Of a stretch of 9,918 nucleotides of DNA, positions 1 to 6,161 are shown one piece after another; the first letter of the stretch is position 1; every line of letters begins with the position of its first letter. The DNA is from JACRBK01 sp964427955 (GTDB lineage Bacteria; Chloroflexota; Anaerolineae; Aggregatilineales; Aggregatilineaceae). Location of the stretch: the NCBI GenBank assembly GCA_964427955.1, contig CAYRWY010000207.1, positions 1 to 9,918 on the forward strand, in the 5' to 3' direction. The position numbers and the translations under genes were made by a program. Below the pieces are notes generated by a model. It ran no database searches, was not told where the DNA came from, and saw only the letters and a program-made list of their open reading frames with translations.

Positions 1-2
1 CT

Positions 3-1169
3 CACCAGACGGTGCTGGCCCGCTTTGATCGAGAACTGGTACTCCCCGGCGGCTACACGTTCGGCGGCTATGACGTGCTCGACAGCGCGCCCTTCGCCTC
101 GGTGACGGAATATTCCGAGAGCGGCAAATACCTGGTGCGGACCGGCGCGTTTGTCTACCACTTCACCGCCGCCGAAACCGGGGAGGTGGTCGATACGCTG
201 GCCGTCTCCGCCTACTTCACCGACCAGGGACACAAAGTTTGCCTGGCGTGTGTGCCGGAATCGTTCATGCCTGCCTGGACCGTCTTCGCCAACGAGTGCG
301 ATCAGCGATCCGGCGCGCTGGACCCGCTGCCCAAGGTGCGGATCATCGGCGGGCGGACCAGTTCGTTCGAGCCGAACACCGAGTGGGGCGACATCGTGCT
401 GCCGTCCGATCTCAAGGAGACGCTGCTGCGCGACGTGGAGTCGTTCTTCAGCAAGGGGATCGGCATCTACCAGCGGCTCAAGCTGAAGCCGTTCCGCAAG
501 CTGCTGCTGGCGGGCGTCCCCGGCACGGGCAAGACCATGATCTGCTCGGCGCTGGCGAAATGGGCGCTGGATCGGGATTACCTGGTGATCTACGTATCGA
601 GCGCGGATTACGCGGGCGCGGCCTTCTGGAAGATCGAAGAAGCGCTGGAGATCGCCGCCGATTCCAAGCTGCCGACGCTGATCCTGCTCGAAGAACTGGA
701 CGCCTTCGTCAAAGAGGAAGATCAAAAGGCGCTGGTGCTGAACGTGCTGGACGGGGCGGAGTCGAAGGAAAACGGCGCGGGCACGCTGTTGATCGCGACC
801 ACCAACTATCCCGAAGCCATCGACGAGCGCATCATCAAGCGTCCGGGCCGCCTGGATCGCGTCTTCATCATCCCCGAAACGACCAACCGGGAGGACGCCG
901 AGCGGATGCTGCGCTACTACCTGGGCGAGATGTGGCGTAACGAACACCGGGCGCTGGTCCAGGACCTGGTGGGCTATCCGGGGGCGTTCATCCGCGAGGT
1001 GGCGATCTTCGCCATCACGCAGGCGGCGTTCCAGGATATGGACGAAGTGCCGCTGGATTTGCTGACCGACTCGTTCCAGCACCTGCTGGACCAGATCACC
1101 GCGCGCGACGACTTCCTGAAGCACCACCGCAACAACGGCTTTGGCTTCGTCGTCGCCAGCAAGTCGTGA
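3..1169 (+). CDS. AAA+ family ATPase, 5' end cut off by the window
   Basis: This is the C-terminal part of an AAA+ ATPase, a molecular machine that uses ATP hydrolysis to remodel a protein or nucleic-acid partner. The frame is open to the window edge (His-Gln-Thr precede the GTG at 12), so the true start lies outside. Counting from that GTG, Walker A is GVPGTGKT at 168-175, Walker B is LILLEELD at 223-230, sensor 1 is IATTN at 261-265, and the arginine-finger region RPGRLDR is at 277-283. These mark a classical AAA module (BCS1/FtsH/proteasomal-ATPase style). About 160 residues in front of it form a domain I do not recognise, and no membrane segment is visible. A helical C-terminal lid follows (about 292-360). 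The partner is unknown. The gene is followed by a hairpin repeat and 126 bp of spacer, so it is probably not co-transcribed with the next ATPase. The AAA assignment is secure; the specific role is not. Confidence 0.9.
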   Translation, partial: HQTVLARFDRELVLPGGYTFGGYDVLDSAPFASVTEYSESGKYLVRTGAFVYHFTAAETGEVVDTLAVSAYFTDQGHKVCLACVPESFMPAWTVFANECDQRSGALDPLPKVRIIGGRTSSFEPNTEWGDIVLPSDLKETLLRDVESFFSKGIGIYQRLKLKPFRKLLLAGVPGTGKTMICSALAKWALDRDYLVIYVSSADYAGAAFWKIEEALEIAADSKLPTLILLEELDAFVKEEDQKALVLNVLDGAESKENGAGTLLIATTNYPEAIDERIIKRPGRLDRVFIIPETTNREDAERMLRYYLGEMWRNEHRALVQDLVGYPGAFIREVAIFAITQAAFQDMDEVPLDLLTDSFQHLLDQITARDDFLKHHRNNGFGFVVASKS

Positions 1170-1170
1170 G

Positions 1171-1208
1171 CCTCACCTCCCCTTCTCTCGTACGCAGAGG
1201 GAAGGGGA
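1171..1208. repeat. C-rich/G-rich hairpin repeat after the AAA gene
   Basis: Directly after the stop codon comes CCTCACC, then a stem made of TCCCCTT and CTCT (1178-1188). It pairs with AGAG and AAGGGGA (1196-1208), with a two-G bulge and a CGTACGC loop. No T-run follows on either strand, so it is not a typical intrinsic terminator. The organisation resembles small interspersed palindromic (REP-like) repeats, and a related C-rich element sits at the right end of the window. It could still help end or stabilise the upstream transcript. Confidence 0.55.
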
Positions 1209-1252
1209 TGAATCCTCTACGCAGCGCCGGGCAATCCTCTGGTCTTCAGAAC

Positions 1253-1292
1253 TGATAGCGAGTATCATCGTCACTGAGACAAAGTGAGGTGA
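1253..1292 (+). promoter_or_regulatory. Start region of the ATPase-TOPRIM unit: small dyad and Shine-Dalgarno
   Basis: A short dyad, TGATA-GCGAG-TATCA (1253-1267), contains a possible -10 hexamer TATCAT (1263-1268), but no good -35 lies 16-18 bp upstream. GAGGTGA (1286-1292) lies just before the ATG at 1296 and supports that start codon. The ribosome binding site is reasonable; the promoter and operator reading is weak. Confidence 0.3.
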
Positions 1293-1295
1293 ATC

Positions 1296-1999
1296 ATGCT
1301 CAAGCGTATCTACATCGACAATTACAAAAGCCTGGTCAACTTCGAATTCAAGGCCGACTCCATCAACCTGCTGCTGGGACCGAATGGGAGTGGTAAGACG
1401 GCGGTTTTCGAGGNNNNNNNNNNNNNNNNNNNNNNNNNNNNNNNNNNNNNNNNNNNNNNNNNNNNNNNNNNNNNNNNNNNNNNNNNNNNNNNNNNNNNNN
1501 NNNNNNNNNNNNNCGGCTGACCGACGAACTGCGCGAGATCATGCCCGGCTTCAAGCATTTCAAGTTCGAGGCAGTAGGGGAAAAACACCGCCTCCTGAAA
1601 GCCGTCTTTAGCACCGAAGGCGGCAATGGGTTGACCGAGTACCGTTTCAGCGAGTTGTCCGACGGGCAGCGGATGCTGATCGCGCTCTACACACTGCTGT
1701 ATGCTGTTCAAGGCGACGAGTTGCGGGAAAGTCCCTTGCTGTTGGACGAACCGGAAAACTTCCTGGCACTGCCAGAAATCCAGCCCTGGTTGACCAGTTT
1801 GTACATGCTTTGTCAGGAAAACAAAACTCAGGCCCTTCTGATCTCTCATCATCCTGAATTTATCAACTACTTGCTGGCGGCTCCTGTGACCACATGGTTC
1901 GAACGTGAGAGCAACCGTCCAACACGCATCAAACCGGTCACGCGCGGGGCAGAAGACGGACTGCCGGTTTCGGAACTGGTCGCACGAGGGTGGCTGTAA
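1296..1999 (+). CDS. SMC/OLD-type ABC ATPase (AAA_21-like), interrupted by an assembly gap
   Basis: This is an ABC-class AAA ATPase of the kind found in OLD nucleases, PARIS and other anti-phage systems. The N-terminus (MLKRIYIDNYKSL, then GPNGSGKT as Walker A at residues 28-35) is typical of RecF/OLD-like proteins. After the N-run the reading resumes at 1514. It carries the ABC signature (SELSDGQR), Walker B (LLLDEPENF, with the catalytic Glu) and the H-loop (LLISHHPEF). The two halves are in different frames across the nominal 100 Ns, which fits a gap of arbitrary stated size. Relatives of about 350-380 aa suggest that roughly 150 or more residues are missing. The gap hides the insert between Walker A and the signature. 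The stop TAA is directly followed by the ATG of the next gene, so the two are probably translationally coupled and the products likely act together. A true frameshift cannot be excluded. Confidence 0.85.
1414..1513. other. Assembly gap (100 Ns) inside the ABC ATPase gene
   Basis: Exactly 100 unresolved bases, a usual placeholder for a scaffold gap of unknown length. The flanking coding frames do not agree for a 100-base distance, so the true size differs. Biological content is unknown. Confidence 0.95.
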
Positions 2000-2536
2000 A
2001 TGGGTCAATACACAGAAGTGGCGGTTTTGTGTGAAGACCTCCAACAATATACATTTGTCTACCATTTTCTGATAGGTTGTGGAGTGCATCCCCGGCGTAT
2101 CAGAAAGGTTCCTTATCCCATAGGTGAAGGATCAGCCGAGCAATTTGTTCGTCAGCAGTACCCCGTTGAAGTGAAAACTTACCGGAGCAAGCGCAATCAC
2201 TTACAGATTGGCCTCGTTGTGATGATCGACGCTGATGCCCGCAGTGTGCAGGATCATTTTGAAGAGTTGGATGAGGCCCTGACCCAGGCCAGACAGGACA
2301 AACGCCAACCCGGCGAGCGGATCGGTATTTTTATTCCGAAGCGAGCGATTGAAACCTGGATTTACTACTTGCAGGGGCGGGCGGTAAACGAGAACGATCC
2401 ATATCCTCATCTGGCCAGAGAAAGCGATTGTAAGGCGGTGGTCGAAACTCTGGCTGCCCAGCGTCACCAGCCTTTAGCGGAAGATGCGCCGCCGTCGTTG
2501 CAGACGGCTTGCGGCGAGTTGAAGCGTATTTTTTAG
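2000..2536 (+). CDS. TOPRIM-like protein coupled to the ABC ATPase (probable nuclease partner)
   Basis: This 178-residue protein shows a TOPRIM-like pattern. There is an early acidic pair in VAVLCED (E12, D13) after the first strand, a hydrophobic strand ending in the DxD motif (LVVMIDAD, D77 and D79), and a later conserved-looking acidic site in FIPKRAIETWIYYL (E118). The same order of acidic motifs occurs in RloB, DUF4276, OLD-family and AriB-type proteins, where TOPRIM domains bind metal and cut nucleic acid. The start ATG follows the ATPase stop with no spacing. Together the pair resembles an OLD nuclease split into two genes, or a PARIS-like module. The body of the gene is visibly lower in GC than its neighbours (26 of 60 bases are G or C in 2041-2100). 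The last four bases overlap the end of the convergent small gene. The function is inferred; substrate and trigger are unknown. Confidence 0.75.
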   Translation: MGQYTEVAVLCEDLQQYTFVYHFLIGCGVHPRRIRKVPYPIGEGSAEQFVRQQYPVEVKTYRSKRNHLQIGLVVMIDADARSVQDHFEELDEALTQARQDKRQPGERIGIFIPKRAIETWIYYLQGRAVNENDPYPHLARESDCKAVVETLAAQRHQPLAEDAPPSLQTACGELKRIF

Positions 2537-2751
2537 CGGTCTCTGTACACCATCTCCTGATCATCCTCCGGGTCAACCACTTCGACCGGGATCGGGATCG
2601 CCTCGGATTGCACGAAAACCGGGTGGATTTCGTAAGGGACTTCGGCGCGTTCAACCACCACCGGGACCACCGGGTCGGTTTTGGCGGGTGCAGCGTGAGG
2701 GATCAGCGTGATGGGCTTGCCGGACAGTGGATCGAATGAAGCGGACATCAT
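2533..2751 (-). CDS. Small hypothetical protein (72 aa), Val/Pro/Glu-rich
   Basis: I do not recognise this gene, but it looks real. A perfect AGGAGG (2758-2763) lies six bases before the first of two consecutive ATG codons (2749-2751 and 2746-2748). The product is acidic at its end (VVDPEDDQEM), rich in valine, proline and glutamate, and has no cysteine, membrane segment or signal peptide. The alternating Val/Ile/Pro pattern suggests an extended or beta-rich peptide rather than an enzyme. It is convergent with the TOPRIM gene: its TAA overlaps the other gene's TAG region by four bases. It lies downstream of the 124-aa gene on the same strand, but a strong terminator separates them, so it is probably transcribed separately. 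Confidence 0.6.
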   Translation of the reverse strand: MMSASFDPLSGKPITLIPHAAPAKTDPVVPVVVERAEVPYEIHPVFVQSEAIPIPVEVVDPEDDQEMVYRDR

Positions 2752-2757
2752 AGCACC

Positions 2758-2839
2758 CCTCCTGACAAGGTTTAGATATCCTCATTGTATTAAGTGTGAA
2801 TTTATACCCTCTTAATTTTATGTCTGGTTTTTGTCAGGA
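2758..2839 (-). promoter_or_regulatory. AT-rich leader of the 72-aa gene with Shine-Dalgarno and inverted repeat
   Basis: AGGAGG occupies 2758-2763. A perfect 9-bp inverted repeat, TCCTGACAA (2760-2768) and TTGTCAGGA (2831-2839), frames an AT-rich stretch that probably holds the promoter. TTCACA followed 16 bases later by TATCTA is one possible hexamer pair on the minus strand, but it is not convincing. Any RNA entering from upstream would contain both arms and could hide the Shine-Dalgarno. RNA started between the arms would not. Confidence 0.45.
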
Positions 2840-2847
2840 TGACCCCA

Positions 2848-2882
2848 CAAAAATGCGCTGGGGGGAGGACACCGCCAGCGCA
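2848..2882 (-). terminator. Rho-independent terminator of the 124-aa gene
   Basis: On the minus strand an 8-bp perfect stem, TGCGCTGG with CCAGCGCA and a 13-nt loop, is followed at once by TTTTTG. It begins 28 bp after the stop codon of the 124-aa gene and lies before the 72-aa gene's AT-rich leader. Confidence 0.85.
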
Positions 2883-2910
2883 CGCATGGGAAAGTCGCAC
2901 GGAATAAAAA

Positions 2911-3285
2911 CTATTGGGCCTTGATATACGCGAGTGCCTCGTCAATGGTCATGAACAACGGGACGTTACGCTGACCGTACTGCTCCTGCTTGAGCGCCTC
3001 CGACGTAAGTTGGAGGAGTTCGTGGCTGCCCACCAGCACGTGACGGGTGCGGGGATCGGCTGCCGTCCCCGGCCCGCCCAGCGCCGCCTCACGCATCCCC
3101 AGCATCATCTCGCTGAAATTCATCGCGAGTTGAGACAGGTCGTTGATGACGTAGACGGGTTGGACCTGGTCGGCGGTCCGGCCAATTTCGGAAAAAACCG
3201 ACATCACCTGATCGGGCGCGAACGGATCGGAGTAGCGAATTAAGTAAATGGGCCTATCGGATAGTTTTTCGAGTGTCGCGGGCAT
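2911..3285 (-). CDS. Hypothetical 124-aa alpha/beta protein, possibly STAS-like
   Basis: The start was set at MPATLEKLSDRPIYL because AAAGGA lies seven bases before this ATG. A longer reading, from 3426, would run through the promoter and leader and is rejected. The protein alternates strands and helices: IYLIRYSD, a helix with VMSVFSEIGR, VYVINDLSQL, a helix with MNFSEMMLGMREAA, HVLVGS, a helix with LTSEALKQE, then VPLFMTIDEALAYI. This order, with a polar DLS after the central strand, recalls STAS/SpoIIAA-like folds, but I cannot assign a family. No signal peptide, membrane segment or cysteine is present. The gene has a near-consensus promoter with a palindromic operator and its own terminator, so it is a tightly controlled single-gene unit. 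The name is not safe; the coding call is. Confidence 0.8.
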   Translation of the reverse strand: MPATLEKLSDRPIYLIRYSDPFAPDQVMSVFSEIGRTADQVQPVYVINDLSQLAMNFSEMMLGMREAALGGPGTAADPRTRHVLVGSHELLQLTSEALKQEQYGQRNVPLFMTIDEALAYIKAQ

Positions 3286-3379
3286 CCTGAAGTCCTTTCG
3301 TGACGACCTAAGGATCGGCTGCGGCGTGATCCTGGGCGGACGTGTCAGGGGGCAGGCACGTAAGCGGCGATTGCGGACT

Positions 3380-3396
3380 GTATTGTAATACAATAC
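3380..3396. promoter_or_regulatory. 17-bp perfect palindrome (candidate operator)
   Basis: GTATTGTA-A-TACAATAC is perfectly symmetrical around one base. It begins one base after the -10 hexamer of the minus-strand promoter and covers the predicted transcription start (about 3391). A dimeric repressor bound here would block initiation. The regulator is not identifiable from the site. Confidence 0.7.
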
Positions 3397-3397
3397 T

Positions 3398-3426
3398 ATA
3401 ATAAAATGCTTTACGTTGGCTGTCAA
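3398..3426 (-). promoter_or_regulatory. Near-consensus sigma-70 promoter of the 124-aa gene
   Basis: Read on the minus strand: TTGACA (3421-3426), 17 bases, TATTAT (3398-3403). This is a perfect -35, the optimal spacing and a 5-of-6 -10. The predicted start near 3391 gives a leader of about 105 nt. The leader contains a small AGGATC/GATCCT stem (3311-3333) before the start codon. Confidence 0.85.
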
Positions 3427-3436
3427 TCGCTCCGCG

Positions 3437-3471
3437 AAAAAAATGGGCGCTCCACGCGGGTGGAACGCCCA
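3437..3471 (-). terminator. Rho-independent terminator of pnp
   Basis: On the minus strand, TGGGCGTTCCAC pairs with GTGGAGCGCCCA across a CCGC tetraloop (12 bp with one G-T pair), followed by seven Ts. It lies 26 bp after the pnp stop codon. The -35 box of the next gene's promoter begins only 10 bp beyond the T-run. Confidence 0.95.
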
Positions 3472-3497
3472 TACTTCTAAGCTTGAAACTGCCGGGT

Positions 3498-5837
3498 CTA
3501 GCGGAAGTTGCCGCGATTGCTGCGCTCGCCGCGATCCCCACCGCGATCCCCGCCGCCACCGCCGCCACGACGGTCGCGATCACCACCGCCGCCGCGACGA
3601 TCCCGGTCGCCACCACGCCCGCCGCCGCGTCCACCGCCATGCCCGCCGGACCGTCCGCCGCCGCTGCGCCCACCACTGCCGATCTTGGTATCGGCAGCCC
3701 GCGCTTCTTCGAGCGTCCAGCCTTCGAGCACGGCCTGGCGGCTGAGGCGAATCTTGCCGTCGCCGTCGATGTCGGTGATCATGACCATGATCTCGTCGCC
3801 GACCGAGACTTCGTCTTCGGCGCGCGCGATGTGGTGGTCAGACAGTTGGCTGATCGGGACCAGCCCATCGTGGCCGGGCAGCACTTCGACGAACGCGCCG
3901 TAGTTCTCGACGCGGGTCACACGCCCGGTGTAGATGCGGCCCAATTCCGGCTCCTCGACCAGCGCCACGATCATCTCGCGAGCGCGGTCGGCGCTGGGGC
4001 CATCGACGCTGGCGATGAAGACGGTGCCGTCTTCGCCAATGTCGATCTTGGTGCCGGTCTTGTCCTGGATGCTGCGGATCATCTTGCCGCCAGGCCCAAT
4101 CACCATGCCGATCTTCTCGATGTTGATCTTCACGGTTTCGATGCGCGGGGCATAGGGGCTGAGTTCCGTGCGCGGTTCAGGGATGGCCGTCAGGATCACG
4201 TCCATGATTTGCAGGCGGGCTTCGCGCGCCTGTGAGAGCGCCTGGCGCAGCACGTCGTCGCTGACACCCTTGATCTTGATGTCCATTTGCAGGGCGGTGA
4301 TGCCTTCGGTCGTCCCGGCGACTTTGAAGTCCATGTCGCCCAGGTGATCTTCCAGGCCCTGGATGTCGGTCAGCACGGCGTAGCGTTCGCCTTCTTTGAT
4401 CAGGCCCATCGCGATCCCGGCCACCGGACGGCGGATCGGGACACCGGCGGCCATCAGGGCCAACGTGCTGCCGCACACACTGCCCATGCTGGTGCTGCCG
4501 TTGGACGACATGACCTCACTCACCACGCGGATGGTGTAGGGAAATTCGTCTTCCGGCGGGATCACGGCGCGCAGCGCGGTTTCGGCCAGCGCCCCGTGCC
4601 CGATCTCGCGGCGCTTGGGGCCGCGCAGCATCCACGTCTCGCCCGTGCTGAAGGGCGGGAAGTTGTAGTGATGCATGTAGCGCTTGGTATCTTCGGGATA
4701 CAGGCCGTCCAGCGGCTGGCTGTCGCGCGGGGTGCCCAGCGTGCAGATGCTGAGAACCTGGGTCTGGCCGCGCTTGAACAGGCCGGAGCCGTGCACGCGC
4801 GGGATGGTGTCCACCTCGGCGGCCAGCGGACGGATGGTGACGTAGTCGCGCCCATCGGGACGGACGCCGTCTTCGAGAATGCGGCGGCGGACTTCCTTCT
4901 TGAGCGTATCGTTCAGGGCTTCGCGCACCTGGGCCAGGCTGACGACGGCATCATCACGGACGCCGGTCGCTTCGTATTCGGCCAGTAGGCGGTCGCGCAG
5001 CTCGTCCACGGCGGCGTTGCGGTCGTCGCGGTCGATGTGCGTGGCGACGATGTTGGCGATGTCGGCGGAAATCTTGGTTTCCACTTCGGTCGCCAGCGCC
5101 GCGTCCACGATGGCCGGGACGTACTCGCGCTTGGGCTTGCCCATCTGGGCGCGCATCTCGTTCTGAGCGCGGATCACGTCCTGAATGGCGTCGTGGCCGA
5201 AGCGCAGCGCCTTGACCATCGTCTCTTCGTCCACTTCGTTCGCGCCCGCTTCGACCATGATGATCGCGTCGGCGGTGCCCGCCATGCGCAGATCGAGCTG
5301 GCTTTCGTCCATCTGCGGGATGGTCGGATTGATCACGAACTCGCCGTCGATCATGCCGACGCGCACCCCACCGATGGGACCTTCCCACGGCACGTCCGAG
5401 ATGGTCAGCGCCGCGCTGGCCGCGATGATCGACAGCATGTCGGCGTGATTTTCCTGGTCATGGCTGAGCGGGGTGACGATGACCTGCACCTCATTGCGCA
5501 GATCGTGCGGGAACAGCGGGCGCAGCGGGCGGTCGGTGACGCGCGCGATCAGGATGCTCGCCTCCGACGGACGCCCCTCGCGGCGCATGAAGCTGCCGGG
5601 GATGCGCCCCGCCGCGTACAGCTTTTCTTCGTAATCGACGCTCAGCGGGAAGAAATCCACGCCTTCGCGCGCGATGGCGCTCATCGTCGCCGTCGCAAAA
5701 ACGACCGTGTCACCCATGCGAATGGTGACGGCGCCCCCGGCCTGTTCGGCCAGCTTGCCGCTTTCGAGGATGACTTCTTGCTCGCCCACTTTCGCCACAA
5801 AGGTGCGATTTTGGGGCATGTTTCCACTGCTACTCAT
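3498..5837 (-). CDS. pnp: Polyribonucleotide nucleotidyltransferase (PNPase) with a Gly/Arg-rich tail
   Basis: PNPase is a trimeric cytoplasmic exoribonuclease that degrades RNA from the 3' end using phosphate. It can also add tails and is a core part of RNA turnover. The 779 residues follow the family order. The first RNase PH domain (about 12-145) contains FFPLSVDYEEKLYAAGRIPG. A helical linker follows. The second RNase PH domain (about 325-560) carries SSNGSTSMGSVCG and the metal site HLGDMDFKVAG; by alignment D497, D503 and K505 match E. coli D486, D492 and K494. A KH domain with GPGGK (581-585) and an S1 domain (about 634-702, ending KIRLSR) come next. Residues 721-779 are an RGG-type tail that makes the protein longer than the E. 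coli enzyme (711 aa). GGAGG (5846-5850) is eight bases before the ATG. The gene follows rpsO, as in many bacteria, and a long leader hairpin suggests RNase III/PNPase autocontrol. Confidence 0.98.
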   Translation of the reverse strand: MSSSGNMPQNRTFVAKVGEQEVILESGKLAEQAGGAVTIRMGDTVVFATATMSAIAREGVDFFPLSVDYEEKLYAAGRIPGSFMRREGRPSEASILIARVTDRPLRPLFPHDLRNEVQVIVTPLSHDQENHADMLSIIAASAALTISDVPWEGPIGGVRVGMIDGEFVINPTIPQMDESQLDLRMAGTADAIIMVEAGANEVDEETMVKALRFGHDAIQDVIRAQNEMRAQMGKPKREYVPAIVDAALATEVETKISADIANIVATHIDRDDRNAAVDELRDRLLAEYEATGVRDDAVVSLAQVREALNDTLKKEVRRRILEDGVRPDGRDYVTIRPLAAEVDTIPRVHGSGLFKRGQTQVLSICTLGTPRDSQPLDGLYPEDTKRYMHHYNFPPFSTGETWMLRGPKRREIGHGALAETALRAVIPPEDEFPYTIRVVSEVMSSNGSTSMGSVCGSTLALMAAGVPIRRPVAGIAMGLIKEGERYAVLTDIQGLEDHLGDMDFKVAGTTEGITALQMDIKIKGVSDDVLRQALSQAREARLQIMDVILTAIPEPRTELSPYAPRIETVKINIEKIGMVIGPGGKMIRSIQDKTGTKIDIGEDGTVFIASVDGPSADRAREMIVALVEEPELGRIYTGRVTRVENYGAFVEVLPGHDGLVPISQLSDHHIARAEDEVSVGDEIMVMITDIDGDGKIRLSRQAVLEGWTLEEARAADTKIGSGGRSGGGRSGGHGGGRGGGRGGDRDRRGGGGDRDRRGGGGGGDRGGDRGERSNRGNFR

Positions 5838-5856
5838 GTTTAGAACCTCCCTTGGT

Positions 5857-5940
5857 GCCCGGAGGTCAGGACTTGGAACCTGGTGTCAAGACGTGTGCGA
5901 CACGGGCTTGACCGCATGTTCCAATTCCTGCGCGCCGGGC
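5857..5940 (-). promoter_or_regulatory. 84-nt stem-loop in the pnp leader (candidate RNase III / PNPase autoregulation site)
   Basis: In the minus-strand RNA the segments nest as follows, from outside inward. GCCCGG pairs with CCGGGC. CAGGAATTGGAAC pairs with GTTCCAAGTCCTG with a single A-G mismatch in 13. GTCAAG pairs with CTTGAC. CGTGT pairs with ACACG around a CGC loop. Small internal loops separate these helices, giving 29 base pairs in all. The structure ends six bases before the Shine-Dalgarno. In E. coli, RNase III cuts such a pnp leader stem and PNPase then destabilises its own mRNA. The same role here is inferred from position and shape. Confidence 0.7.
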
Positions 5941-6161
5941 CGATGCGATGAACTGTATAAACAGGATGCCGAAAATAAGACGGAAAAAAGAGAGAGGGAA
6001 CGATGATCACCGCGAGTCCAATTTCGCTGTTTCCGGCAGACTGACCTGTTGCACTGTCCAGAGTCTAACATAGGTGTGCCCCATCGAGCCACCCGTCGGG
6101 CGGGGGAGTCACAGGCACGACCATGAGTTGGCAACGGGTGAATACGGGTGATCATAGGTTA

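Noticed and set aside
1322..2089. 255-aa minus-strand frame opposite the ATPase gene
   Set aside because: It crosses the N-gap and opposes a gene with intact ATPase motifs.
3286..3426. Longer start for the 124-aa protein, beginning at 3426
   Set aside because: The extension would translate the promoter and the palindrome, and the internal ATG at 3285 has a good Shine-Dalgarno.
3500..3640. Short direct repeats (CGCGATCCCC-, CCGCCG-type units), which might suggest a tandem repeat or CRISPR-like array
   Set aside because: The units lie in frame in the PNPase tail and encode DRDRRGGGG; there are no equal-length spacers.
3483..4235. Long + strand open frames over the end of pnp, with Ala/Thr- or Pro/Arg-rich products
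   Set aside because: They are antisense shadows of the Gly/Arg codons of the PNPase tail; low complexity and no ribosome binding site.
5037..5843. 268-aa + strand open frame opposite pnp
   Set aside because: High-GC shadow of a certain gene, His/Arg/Asp-rich, without recognisable domains.
5886..6155. 89-aa minus-strand open frame in the rpsO-pnp spacer
   Set aside because: It reads through the leader hairpin, lacks a Shine-Dalgarno and has no family-like features.
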